From NCBI GenBank assembly GCA_024516035.1, contig CM044959.1:32001234-32065233 (forward strand): DNA of 64,000 nucleotides, written 5' to 3'. Positions within the stretch are counted from its first letter, which is position 1; each line of letters begins with the position of its first letter. Positions 27,891 to 41,670 of this stretch are shown piece by piece. The notes under the pieces were generated by a model, which was not told the origin of the DNA, did no database searches, and saw only the letters and a program-made list of their open reading frames with translations. Made by a program: the position numbers and the translations under genes. This DNA is from Bactericera cockerelli. Taxonomy: Eukaryota > Arthropoda > Insecta > Hemiptera > Triozidae.

Positions 27891-30750
27891 ACAAAGAATT
27901 TTCAAAAAAAGAAGAAAAAAACACTGAATTGATCATAATCCACATAATCACATAGATAATTAAAGCTGTTAGAAAATTGGGCAACAGATAAAACATAGCT
28001 CCTAATATAAATGTCCATTATTTATATTATTTTTATGTAAAAAAATATGCATATGACATTAACTGAAAAATGTATGCATGGCCACTGCCAAAGCTATGAT
28101 AACTTGAGTGATGAGACAAAGCAAAGACCTAAACATTAAACAACCTTATATTTAACAATATTAACATCTAACCTTCAGTTCTCACAACGTTAGAAGCAAG
28201 ACGTATACTTGCAATATTACAAACAAGGCATTGTCTTGTGGTCTGCGGTCCATGATTTATCTGTTCAATATACATTGAAATTAATATGAATTGGGAGACA
28301 ACCAGCGCTTGTTAAGATGGAAACCTCAAAGTAAATAACCCAGCAAATAAATCATATATGAAGCCAATTTTGTTCGGAAAGAATTGATTATTTATTGTGA
28401 AAAGATGAGAGGATTGAGGAATATCGCAAATAGACACAAGCCAGGGGACCGAGGTGCAGGATTATGAAGGTTAGGATCCTAATGGAATCAACCCTGCACA
28501 CTGCCGAGGATTAATAATGTATGAAGGTTATATCAATTGAATCTGTGCGTCCAAACATATGAAATGAGACTTATTGAGTCAATAGATGCAATAGAATAGA
28601 AGACTTTGAGAAACGAGAATTTGAGAACATATTAATGTGTTCATTAATTGAGATGAATCTGGAAAATTATTCAGTCACTGATGAGCAGATTTTTTAATGA
28701 TACACATACTCAGTCACTCGTACATGGTGCAATAATGTAGCATAGAATTACGAGCAAGAAGACCATTAAATGATCACAACACAAATAATATTGATAGTGT
28801 AAATTTGACATAAGATTAAGAGCAGATTTGATTTTAACAAAGAAGTAGAAAAAGCTGCAAACTCAATAATTCTAGATTGATTCATCAGTAAGCTAAGTTA
28901 TTTAGGATCACCCGTGGAAATAATAGATGTCATCAGAGTCAATCAAACACATAATAAAATGTTGGAAAATCAAAAAGAAATGAATAATTTCCTACTTTAG
29001 TTTTCAGAGGACAATAAGCAGTTTTCATAGTGAAAAGGAATAAATACATAGGCAACTCCCCAACATCCGGAGCAAATTAGAGTCCGCTATCAAGGGGGTC
29101 AGCAGATTAAGGAACAGGAGTTCAGGACAAAAGAAAGGAAGTGAAAATCAGTTACGGACTCATATTATTACTAATCCAACACACTAAAATAAAGTTGAAA
29201 AAGGGGCACCCACCAAATCAACGAACCCACAGTTCGAAATCTCAAGTTTCACATGTCAAAACTAATACTCGTATAGAACCATCCGACATACAATTAGGTG
29301 GAGTATTTTAGACGCTGCCATCTCAGCAATGTCGAGATTGTCGAGGTGGACACAAAAGGCATCAATCAATCTTGACGTAAAAATACCAACGACTCCTAAT
29401 CGAAATTCTGATGGTGCTCCAAATTTATCGATGTAATAATTTTATTATCCTTGGGATTTTAATTACCCACATGTCGCGCCAGTAGTGAAATGTCAGCTTT
29501 TTAATTTTATATAGTAGATTAAAAGTCAAATCAGAAGTATTGACCTCGCCTGAACTGTAGGAGGTGGAAGGAATGATTATGTGTATGGATGAGATTTTCC
29601 AATAGTTAATAACAAGTAATGAACTATGGCAACTATGACGTTCATGTCTCCTGCTAGTTTTCCCCTGGATATTTGTATGGCAGAATAACATCTCAGGGGT
29701 GTAGATTTGTAGGATCTTCTATCGCCAACTCTTCCACCTGTTCCACCACTGTGAGACACAGTCATGTATAGAGTGTAAGTTAAAAGTTAAAGAAAGTTCC
29801 TCGGTAATTAAAACACCAACATTAGTATTATCTCAACTTCTAAACTATACACAAGTAATTATATAATTCTGTGGGCTTTCAAAATAAGTATAAATACATT
29901 TGAAACTTGGTAATTGTCCACTTTTAGCCTTTCGAAACACCAACTCATGGTAAAAAATAATAATACGTAATTAAAATATGAAAAAGCGCCGTCTATGTAA
30001 ACGTATAATATAAGTATCTAATATGAAAATATTGCTGACATCTATGTTTGCACGGCACGACAAACTATTGGTAGCTGTGCATGAATTTCTAAAAAAAAAT
30101 TGCACATGTCATGAATACTTTGAAATTTCAACCATCTACAATCATCAGCAAGACCTCAGGACAATGACTTGGGTATTGCTATACTGCTCCTATTGCTAGA
30201 AGTCATCACATGTACGTACCTTTAGCTATAGTTATGTACTCATATGTACACTCAGTATCTAGCAATTGTCCACATATACCTACGAGTACTTAATTACATA
30301 TCCTATATCAAACGTGTTTGCATCATATATTGATCTCGTACATATTAGAATGAATATTCGACTCATGGGTTCAAAAGTTCACATAAATGCACAAAGCTAC
30401 GCATAGGAGACACACGAATCAGATTTAGAAATAGAGCCAGAGGCAATCCAACACTTTTCGCAACTTAAACCTCTTGACTTGAGTTGAAAAAAATGCGACT
30501 TTTAATATTTTACCTACCTATTATTCAAATTCAACACAGAGCTATAATTAAATCCTAATACATCGTTCATTTCATTTGAATACTAAAACTAGACGAACTT
30601 ATCTCGTCTAACGATCTTCCGGCCATTTTTTCCATACCATACCAAAACCAAACGTACAAAGGGTTATCAAATGATTTGAGAGCTGTCAAAGACAGACAGT
30701 GATTTCTATTACTAGCATACGTATTTTGCATAGAATTTCATTACATATCA
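27891..30750. other. AT-rich noncoding DNA
   Basis: No credible exon, RNA gene or bounded repeat seen. The + strand is A-rich, in contrast to the preceding T-rich block. Confidence 0.5.
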
Positions 30751-30752
30751 GC

Positions 30753-30975
30753 ATGCAGCCAAATGTTCAAGTGGTTAACGTGCTAGTCCGGTAATCCAGG
30801 TAGCGTAGGGATCCGTTGGTTCGAATCCCACCCAGTGCATGAATTTCTCCTCATTAATTTAAATTTGTGACTACATAATAATCTGAGGGGTTAGGTGGTA
30901 GAAAATGCTTTGAGCATTAACCTCGCCTGGTGGTTACCTTCCACTCAAGAGTGTTATAATTATTATTAAATGTTG
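30753..30975 (+). mobile_element. tRNA-derived SINE (family A), copy 2
   Basis: Shares GGTAATCCAGGTAGCGTAGG, GATCCGTTGGTTCGAATCCC and the ending AGAGTGTTATAATTATTATT with the copy at 14,668. It retains about 30 bp of body that the first copy lacks (ATTTGTGACTACATAATAAT). Confidence 0.75.
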
Positions 30976-32200
30976 CGATGCCAAAGTACACAAAAAGCTA
31001 TTATTAATCATTTGACTTACCCATTTGATCTGAAGATATCGAATTAAGTAAAAACATGTAAATATAGCTCATGTACGAGTTCATGGCTCTCAACTCCTAA
31101 GTGATGACAAAGGGATTTTATAAGCATTGGTGATGGTAAGTGGTGAATGCGTGAGACTGGAAGTTTTTCTTCATTTATTTGAGAGTTATAATATAGCTGC
31201 ACCCAAAACACCACTAGAATAAGGGGATTTCTTAGTAATAATTAGAGAGTATTATTAAGTATTAATTAGGTTTGTCAGGTAATACCTTCACCTATCTCGG
31301 ACGCGATTGCTAAAATCAGCCTAAAGGGTAGTTAGATCTCGCATATCAGGTGGATTCTCTAATACATATCTGGAATGAGGTCACCATATGAATACAAGAT
31401 AAACGTGCATGATACCAGAGGTTAATGAAATCAAAATTGAAAAGATCGGTCCAATATCTGTCTACTCAAGTACTCTCACTCAATTATAAGCTAGTAGTGC
31501 GAGTACTATGGCATTTGTATTCATAAGTAATTTCAGTTTTGCACGAAGGTACGAGTAATAAATAGCGAGTTTGCAAATGTCAATGTAATGGATACATATG
31601 AGTATTTCTAACAACATAATTAGAGGCTGATGGTGGCTTGTGATACAGATACAGAATCTCAACAACAAAAGTATGAAAAGCCGCCTGAGTATTGATAAAT
31701 TCTAACGACTGTGTACGAGTGCTAACTCTACCTTCATATTTTTTTGTATTTATGTATGATTAACACAAAAACAATTTTGCTAGGTGCCGTATCTATCATA
31801 ATAGTGTAAACACCTGTAAATGAAGCAAGAGAAATGAGCAAAGCCGCCAATATCTTCCACAGAGTCTGACAGTATTTTCTCACAGTCTTCGCAGAACTTT
31901 CGTGTTTGGTTTTCTAAACTACTGCATCAGGTTGATTGTGTCTGTTTCAAGTAGCTGAAATAACCATTTATTAGTGAACCATTATTACTGTGATTATTTT
32001 TGTTGGGAAAAACGCCCCAAAATATTGAAGCCTCATCCAATACTAGGACTTGATTCCGAGAACTTTCAATAACACTCGTGCTTGATATCATCACGCAATC
32101 AAATCCTTGGAAGTTCACAAAAGAGATGAATGCACCAAAAGAACCACGAGAATCTAGATATAATTATGTTCTGCTATGTACATAATATGCAAACAGCAAA
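30976..32200. other. AT-rich noncoding DNA
   Basis: Nothing recognisable on either strand beyond short chance ORFs. Confidence 0.5.
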
Positions 32201-32209
32201 TGCATACCC

Positions 32210-32440
32210 TATGACCAGGCGAGATGGCAAGTTGAATATACCAGTTCCCATCCAATCCCTGAATTAGTTAAAGAAACGCCGATCATGGGAAGGATCTAGA
32301 ATGGTGACCGGAATGGGTTCGTATTCATCTATAGTAGACATAGCAACCCATGTTCTGGTTTCAACCCAGCGCGACCTGGGCCGAATGAGTGTGCCCCAGT
32401 GTGTTATGACCAGAGTTAATGGTGGGGTCAATTGTGCATG
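32210..32440 (+). mobile_element. Diverged 5S-rRNA-derived SINE
   Basis: GATGGCAAGTTGAATATACC is followed by AGTTCCCATCCAATCCCTGA and AATGGTGACCG, in the order found in 5S rRNA and in the copy at 44,571. The remainder is too diverged to compare. Confidence 0.55.
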
Positions 32441-35400
32441 CAGGTTCAATAAAGTTCTACATACATGTATAGTTGTATACTCGTATGTTTAGAAAAAGAT
32501 AAACTATATCGGTAGGATGCAATATACAACGTAGAATGAATTACATATTTGGTACATCGACCGCCAGTAAATCAGCCCATCCCTCCAGTCTCAAGTTCTT
32601 CCTGCTGACCAGAATTAAGCTTAGTTGTATATTGTCAATATCTGCAAATGTAGATCTCTTATTCTTGTTCAGTGCAGTGGATTCCATTCATTTAGTCTTT
32701 TATCCTGTCTTGATTCATAACGAACAAGACTGGGGCACTAAACTTCTTCAACTAGAAGTTGACAGTTTTGTAAGTGGTTCAAAGGAACCGAATTTTGTGT
32801 TATGAAGGGTTTTGTGAATAGTTGTGAGAGAATTGTCAAAAGATTTGAACATTGAAGAACGATATTGACAGTATTGTTGTCTAATTTGGTTGAAAAAATA
32901 GGTCCACTTGTTCTGTCTGGCTTTAATAGCTTTATTTATTTATGTTTTGCCCTTGTTAGATTACCAATTATTATTATTACTTTTGTCTCGAATATTTTGG
33001 TAAGAAGGGCTGAGTAAATTGACTCCAAGCTCCATTTGAATGAGAAATAGTATGGTCATTTCGTCAATACATTAGTAGGAAATAAAATTTAGCTGTGAGT
33101 TGTAAAAAAGTTAACACATCTTTGTAATAAACTTTTCGTTCAAAAATGATAGCTATATTGCTTTTAAATTTAACAAAAACTATACGTATTATCAAAACTG
33201 CCTTCCCAGGTTCCAGACAGCTTAGCTAGAGCAGCTACACACGGGCACGAGAGCGGATGTAGTTTATTGGCCACATCCGTGTGGCTTCAGTCTTGAGCCT
33301 ATCATTTCTACAACTTTCCACCACTGCTCTAGTGCTGCGAGATCCAGGTAAACTTTCATCTAGTAAATGATATGATGGACTTTGACTAGTGAGTAATCGA
33401 GATATGATTGCGGGGAAGGTTAACAGAATGAATGGTACCTGCTCATTATACTTGAACTGCACTACAGAGGAAGCTGTTCCCTGATGTTGAGACATTGGCT
33501 AAACGCTGGAGGATGTTGTGTAATGTCATACTTATCAATTTCTTTATTGAATTACTCTTTTACTGAAGACATAAAATGACTGATAATGTCTTTAATCAAG
33601 TGATTAGGTATGTGATACATAAAGTATGTACCTACATAATTTCATCATGTAATATAGATTTTATATATGACTCAATATAAATGTGGAGATGTACCCATGT
33701 TTGTTTTTTGCGTTTTTATATTGTAACTGTATCAACTTCAGTTTTTAGTATTCACTCGGATGCCAAGAACATATTGACGGTTCGTTCTAAAATCTAAACT
33801 CTTCTGAATGAACTTTGGTTCAAGTTATTTCAGAACTTCAATATTCACTTATTAACTTTCTTTGTTTGTAAGAGCTAATGGGTATAGCACCAACTTGCAC
33901 AATTTATAACACGGAAGGATATTCCTCAATTTATGTTGAGACAACAGGATCCTCAGAACGTTAGTAATTTCAGTATTTAGTAGCGATGTTGCCAGCGCTT
34001 GTTGGTGCCTACAAACTACAAGAAGTACTATTATCTCTTCATAGGGGGTAAACAGGTAGGTACTAATGGTACTATGTTATTGTGTATTCGTTTAACAACT
34101 CCAATTAGGTCGTCTTGGGCAATTTTAAGAAAGTTCTCTTCATGATATGTTTGCTTGTCATGTGCAGTGGGGCAGGAAATGACTCATTGTCAATTAATAA
34201 TTGGGGTCTTTGTTAAATATATTATATGTTTCGTCACTTCTGTTCTGTCTATATGTTCCCTGCTCAGATTTTATTATTAGAGTTATTCAGAACAAGGTCA
34301 CGGGATCGTTATCAATTCACGTCATGTTTTTATGACGTTTTTTGGATGCACTGGTTTGAAACATAGGACATATCTGAGAAGCTTCTTGTTTTGTTCCAAA
34401 AACTGAACAATTTTACGCTTATGTAATCACACCATTTACTGACGTTCCAAGGTAAAAGTTCGAACTATCCATACACCACAGGTAATCTAATGGAGATGGT
34501 TAAAGCTCAACCATGATCAGTAACCGTAATTTAATAAGTCTAGAAGAATTTCCATACAATTTTATCTCGTGGTAAAATCCTTGTTGCTTTCATCACCCTA
34601 TGAACTGAAACTGACTTTGTCTTAAGTTAGAGATGAGAATTGCGTTCAGTAATTTCAGAAAATATGTATTTCAATCTTGAGCAATACTTAGTGAGAGCTA
34701 TTTCTCTTGCCAACACTTTGCATACAATGTTATCAAGATCTTTGTTACCTTTGTCCCAAAATTGCTGACTTTATCTTGCTTATCTCTGGTATTGTCAGTA
34801 TTGAATATTCGAAAGTTCCTTAGCAATGCTATGATCGATGACAGTTGTGTTCATCAGTGTGAACTTTTTCGTCCAATGGCTGATTGTCATTCAACTCTCT
34901 TGTGTTTCGTGAATTGAAGAAATTATGGACTGTGTGAGAGCTCTAGTGAAGTATTAGTAAAAGAGGACTCAAATGAAAATTACTAATGAAACATTAACTG
35001 TTTTCTTTGTGGTGAAGTTCTTCACTACATAGTCAATTAGAAGGCGTATAAATAATTAATATTTAGATAGAAATTCTCTGGTACTAGTATAAAGCTGAAA
35101 AACTTCCAGACGATCACATATTAGAAAAGATCAAGTATCCTTTGCTGAGAGAGATCAAGTTCTCAAAGTGAATAATCTCTATGAAAAGCTTTTCACAAAG
35201 GCATTAAATTTTTTCATTAATATATTTTCGAGGCTTGAAATTGGACAAAGCTAAGTGACCCTCAGCAATGTCATTCTAACAACTTCTCTGTACATGTCAG
35301 TAGTAGCCGTTGCAGCATGTGTCATATGCAACACTAGATATTGGTATGCCATGGAATAAAAGTTTTAACAAAATTAATATTGTTACAGACAATTCCACAT

Positions 35401-38400
35401 ATCACGACTTGACCGGACCAGACACCGAGATAACTATGTCACAATCCTGCGCAGACTCAATAAAGTCGACCAAGTGTTTCTTGGAATAAGGAAACATTCA
35501 ATACATGCTATCAGGAATTCGTAGAGCAAACATGAGTGAAGCAAGATACTCAAGTACTGAAGATAGACAGTGTTTCATTTGTGCAATGCATCAGCTTTTT
35601 GATGAATGGTTCTATGAAATGCCCTGTACTGTTCCGTTAGTACAGTGCATGTGTGGTGTTTTAGGAGAACCATCAAACATATTTGAGTTGGTAGTAAGTA
35701 CTATACTTTTGTGAGTAATAATTGCTATATGAGAATGTGAAATGAAATATATGCTCTTAGTACATTACATATTTTTTTTTTTTTTTTTTTTTTTTTGAAT
35801 TTACGAACTTGCGTGTCCATTTTATAAAACGCGGGATTACATTATTAAAACTTACAACTAATATAAAACTAATTATATGCTAACTTACAAGCTAAAAGCT
35901 AAATAAACTAAATGGTAAAAGGTAAATTGCCTGATTCTAATTGTAGTATTTTATTAGAATTATTGCAAAATATATCCACACCTCCAACACCACCGGCCAG
36001 GTTCCACAACTTTTCACATCTATGTACTGTTGCATATTCAGTGATATTTGAGCTACATTTTCTTAAATTAATAAGGTACCTTGCTATTTCTTGATTCTTG
36101 AAGGAATTTTAATTTGAATTTCACTGAGGAGATCGTGATGTCATACAATTTTGTTATTTATGATTTTGTGAGAAAATGTAAAGTCTTTATATGATTAGTC
36201 TTGATCAAAAGATTATAAAATTGTTATGAATAATTTATATATGTAATATAAATTATGTAGTTTTTTTGTATATTAATTTCCTTATTTTTTTATATGCCAA
36301 ACATATATCTTAAAAATCTCAAATGCTGCAGACCGATTCAAAAAGAATTTTTTGTTTGTAACATAATGCGGTAGACCACACAATAAACGGAGTACTCAAT
36401 TACGTGATGACAACCAGATATAGAACTTTAATGTTGTCAATTTGACGAATTCCTGCCTGTGTCCATACAAACTACATGAAGTAGCTTTAGCTCTATATGG
36501 TGAAACAGGTGACTTCAGGTACTTTAATTGTGACTACCCAGTCCTTCACCGTCGTCTTGAGCAATTTTAAAAGCCTCATGAATGTTGTTGCCAGTGATGG
36601 GATCCAGGATGATTTTGTAACAATTACAATTGTTTTTTAAATATTAAGGATTCTGTGTGTTCACCGGGCATCAGTTATGGAGGCGGGAATCGTATCCCAA
36701 TTGTAGAGACTTTCTTGGATGCCGGGTAACTAGTGACAATTTCAAATCTCGGCAAAAAGACACAGATGATTTCTTTCGGATATTTCCCTGAATCAATTTA
36801 TAAATAACCAGAAAATCATACAGAGCTACAGTGCCCCCCCTGCATACACAGCATGATTTATACAGCAATGGGTCAGAGTTTTGAGCTTCGCCAACTATTG
36901 TACATTATTCAAACTTGCATTTGTTCCAATGAGCTGCGTAACCAGTCAAGCAATGTACCCTAGCCACACACCATAGAATAACTTTGATTCAATGGTTGTG
37001 ACGGTACAACAGCAGTAGCTTAGAAAGACATGTGATAGTGTCATGGAGCTTCTGAGTGTTTTTAAATATAAATATATAAAGATACACGATTCCAATAGTA
37101 GACATTTTTAAAGCTACTTGTTGTAATTTCAACGACCTTGAACTTGCAATGAAGTAAATTTGTTACTCCACACTTTCAAAAATCTGGTAAAAGGTGGTAT
37201 ATGAACACTTTTGTTTTCCACCCAACAGGTCATGAAAATTGAATAATATAATCCAGGTAATGAAGACATGTTTCAAATTTAGTCCTTAATTATTTCTAAA
37301 AGATTTCACATTACAAATATTTTCCGTGAAAAAATCCAATTTTCTTTCGATGACCTCAATAAATTGATTGTCTAGAGAATTGGGGTGTAATTGAAAACAT
37401 GCTGTTAATTTTGGAATCACATGCTGGTATTATTAGCAACACAACAATAAACACTTTGTTTTTAAATCTGACTTTTCTTTTATTTGAATTGACAAGCTTT
37501 GAATAATTGAAAGTTGCCTACAATGCTCAAGAAGAACAGTTTTTTCTTATTAGCCACGAAATGCATATATAACTTTTTCCCCGTTTATCATTCTCAGTGG
37601 AAGAACAGAAACATGGCGCAGACTTCTGGAATTAAAACACGAATCACTCCATTTGAAATTACTTATAACTATAAGTTTCCTTATAATGACCATCGAATTT
37701 TCATTCTAAATTAACAAAAAATATAATACTTTAGTGAAATCTCATGTAATCAAAAATGTAAAAAACACCATTAAAAGTCAATTTTGTTAATTTAAAGGGT
37801 AATAATATGGAAACTTTTCATATTCAAGCATTAAATTTGATTTGCATTAAATATTTTCAAAGTGAAATTGAACATAACCTCAATTATTAACACTCAGTAC
37901 ATGAAAATAATAGTTGTTTATACAACTACTAAATGAGCCATGGTTTTAAAAACGAAATAATTATGTTACGAAAACAGTTCACACTTACCGAAGAAAAAAC
38001 TTTTCAATCCGCCAAAAAAACGAATGTTGCTTCTGATAAGAAAACTATACAACTATCTGGAATCAAGACAAACATGTAACAGTTGTACTGAAGAAGAACA
38101 TGTTTCCTGTAGCGCCGCTTGATGAAGCTCTAGAATCGTTGGTATACGTGCTGTTGTTATTAGAGAACCACAACTTTATATTCCCAACTTAAATATCTAT
38201 ATGAGGAATTATACCAACATAACATATAAACTAATGACCAATGATTGAGAATAAGCTTAAAGTTTTGAACATAATTTTATGAATGCAAGTTAAGAACAAA
38301 TACCCCCTGGAGACAGGAAATTCCAATAAAGTGAACACCATACACTCAGAAGAAGGAAAACCCTAAGAGTGGATTACATAACGCAGCGGATACCTCCTAC

Positions 38401-41380
38401 CGCACTTTACACATCCATTGGACTGATGTAGCTAACATGGCGTCTGTATGTTTCTCTTATGCAAATTCTTCTGCATAATACAAACTAAAACATAAATGTA
38501 TTTTAGATCAGTTTGAAAGCAGTACACCTTGAACCTTTTGCAAAACAACGCGGATAGTTGTGCCAGCAGCATTCTGCAATTCTACCCGGTATCAACATTG
38601 AACTGAATGAACATATCAAGACCATTGGACAAGAATATGAAAGAGAACATTCCAATAATCTCATTGTAAGAACAAGAGAAACAAGTTCTAACATTCAGAC
38701 ATGTGAGTTACTTCATGTAAACAACAAGAAAAAAAAGGTCAAAAAATCGCTTGGCCTGAATGAATAAGGCAATGTAGGAAACTGGTGACCAATTTGGAGA
38801 GCGACAATTTGTAGACGGGATTCCGCCACAACCCGGCATGGAGATGTGGACGGCGGTATTTGTGTCATGGGGCTCGCCGTCTTAGTTCACAGCTGAGGAC
38901 TTTGCCATCAAATGATATTTGACCTGTTTGGGTTGTGCATTCACAACACCTTAATTCGCAAAAAAACACACATTTGAGCAAAGAGGTGCCCTAAAACCCA
39001 AATGAATACAACACATACTCGTACATGTGCAGCCAATGACAATGGTCCCAGACCAATGTGAGTAAATCTAATGTTTAACAAATTGTAGCTTTGAGTAGGT
39101 ATTTGGATATTAGCTACCACTTTCAGTTACATATTTTCCAGATTAGGTACTTCGTTAACATAACTTTCCATTAGATCATAGTTGTCTCAAAGTTTCTGAT
39201 GTTACACTTCTCCTGATAGTAATCATGTGATGTCCAGGTTTTGTGTTACTTTTAAATGTAAGTTTTTATGTTAATGTTTCCATTAACTTTCGTTTGTCGT
39301 TCAGTGTTACATGTACCTGCGTGCTGTCATTTGGTCTTATTATCTTCTCCTGTGCCTAGGCCGATGGTTAAATGAGTCCCATTCTTATGATAATCACATC
39401 TGGAGGCCTGCTCATGAATATGCTGAGATCATTAGAAGGAGCCCCGCACCTCGCTGGAACATTACCTCATGTTGTCAGTGTAGTAATGCTGAGTTCTCTG
39501 TTTCACTTTCTATCGCTTTTAAAATTTCAGTACTAGCACTGCAATAAAACAAGACAAAAAGGAGAACTAGAAAGGTCCCTACTTCTTACTCGTCTTGTGT
39601 TTATTCGAAGTTGAACAAATGACAAACTTACACACTTATCTCCTTACGCAATAATTCTGTTAACAATTAGTTGTCTATGTCCTTTTTGGAAACGACTTTC
39701 CCTTGGTCTATTCAGAAATTCTCTCTCATCTCTAAACTAATAAATAAATTTTAATTTTGCAAGTCAATATGTACGTGTTTGTAGGATTAGTTTTAACTCT
39801 CGATTTCAAGACTTGTACAGTCTTTTCAGTTTCCCAGTTCGATGATGGATCTTAAAAGAAGAACTAGTCAAAAGTGAATTCTTAAGAGACCTATCAAAAT
39901 CAAAATGATAAAATAAATATTGATATCACTGTACAGCAAACAATGATTCTGTATCTTCTCAGAACACTTTTAATTGTTCAATCAAAATTATCTTTACAGA
40001 GAAATTCTGTTGCACAGCCTAGGTAAAGTGAACCACTATCAGCTTTTGCCCACTCTGTACAAACAGAAACAACACAATAGATTCAAATTTCTCAGTATAG
40101 GCATAGAGGGGCATTCAATACGAAGTTCACTGTTCAGCAAGTTTATGATCAAGTTTATCAGGGGCGGGGCAGCTGCTAGTTGTGGAATGGACAGGGTGGT
40201 ACTAAGAACACAAATCGAGTATTCTCATCCGTAAATGTTCAGATTTCAAAATCATACCTTTGAAATTTCAGGAAATAGCATTCAGTCTCAAAATATTTAG
40301 TTCTGAGTTATTCTAGGATTCTTTAAGATCATAATCGTTATTCACAAAATGGACTCTCCTTGCTGACAGGATAGTCGCGTCCTCTGGAAATTTGCCAGGA
40401 TTCCCTGAACTTTGTATGAATGAAAGTTAAAGCTACAATTACCTCAGGAGAAACAAGAAATATTATCTTTGACCTTGAACCTGAAAGTTCCATGAAAATC
40501 TATTAATAATCAGCAGTCTAGAAATACCTGAGATAGAAGCCAAGGACATTTCCTTCTTTAAGATAGAAATTTTTCCTCATCCTGGCTGATGTCTTGAAGT
40601 ATCAGTGATGCAATATTGGATGTAAAAAATATCCAAAAACCTAGATGAGGTGGGTGGCTGATTATGAGGCCAAATTTAATATTTTATCATTGGTATACTA
40701 CTATAGTTCTTATTGTCTTTATTATACAAATGTGACCACATAATTAAATGTAAGGTCGGTTTGACTATATTTGAGTTCATTTTATGGCGTGTTCATAATT
40801 TTCAGAAGTTCTTTATATTATTGTTCTTCAGCAATACGACTCAATCTTGAGCCCACAGACTAAATAAAAAACTTCTCATTTCAAATTTCTTTATCGTTCT
40901 CTAGTTCATCCACTATATTTCGTACAACTCTCAGCTGAGTTCAGTAGGCTTACACATTTAGAATATTGAAATTTACAACTTGCATCAAATTTACAGAGAG
41001 TTAAGAGAGGTGTGGCGCTATTGCAGAATGCTTAAACAGAGGAACATTTCAATAAAAAATCCCAGTTGTATTTATTTTTCATTATGAAACTGCACCTAAG
41101 CTCCACACTTGTGCAAGATGAGACAGTTCCTGATTTGTTGCCAAGCAGTACATTGCTAGACCACCGAAGTATCCAGAGTGCTATAGCCTACAACTCAAGA
41201 TAAAATCTCAAGTTACTTTTAATAAAAATACTAACAAGAAAAATGACAAAGGGTGTGATTACTTCCCGAAGCTATCTCTGCCATCTCAATGTTGGTAAGG
41301 AGGAGAATATATGTACAGTTGATAAGTTAGTATTGAATGTAGAATTGATACTATACAGAGAAATAACACTGAATATAAAA
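32441..41380. other. Long AT-rich noncoding stretch
   Basis: About 9 kb with only short chance ORFs (for example 32,536-32,805 and 35,505-35,714, both +), without splice-phase partners or recognisable domains. A poly-T run lies at about 35,771-35,796. 32.5-37 kb is T/G-skewed on the + strand. It may be intron or intergenic. Confidence 0.5.
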
Positions 41381-41381
41381 C

Positions 41382-41670
41382 TCATATAAATAGAAGAGAA
41401 GTCAGTCGACACAGGCAAGATCTGATCAGAACCAATTTGTTGCACCAAGGTGTCGATGACACTGCAGTGCTGCGAGTGGGCAGTGAAGACAATGCAATTG
41501 AAAATGCACTCCTGCTATCTGTGCAGCTCATCTTGAGAATGCACCGGAGACCGGACTTGCGAGTAGGATCAGGAGGTTTGGACACAGTCCATTTGCTCAG
41601 AAAATATCTCTTGCAAGGCTTAGGCATTGGAATTATATTTTTTTGTCATTATATGCGTTGGTAGAGCTTA
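41382..41670. other. GC-richer island open on both strands, unassigned
   Basis: Open on both strands for 75-81 codons (41,382-41,627 minus; 41,437-41,664 plus) and richer in G+C than its surroundings. It could be an exon or a gene remnant. No convincing splice pair or domain was found, so no function is given. Confidence 0.2.
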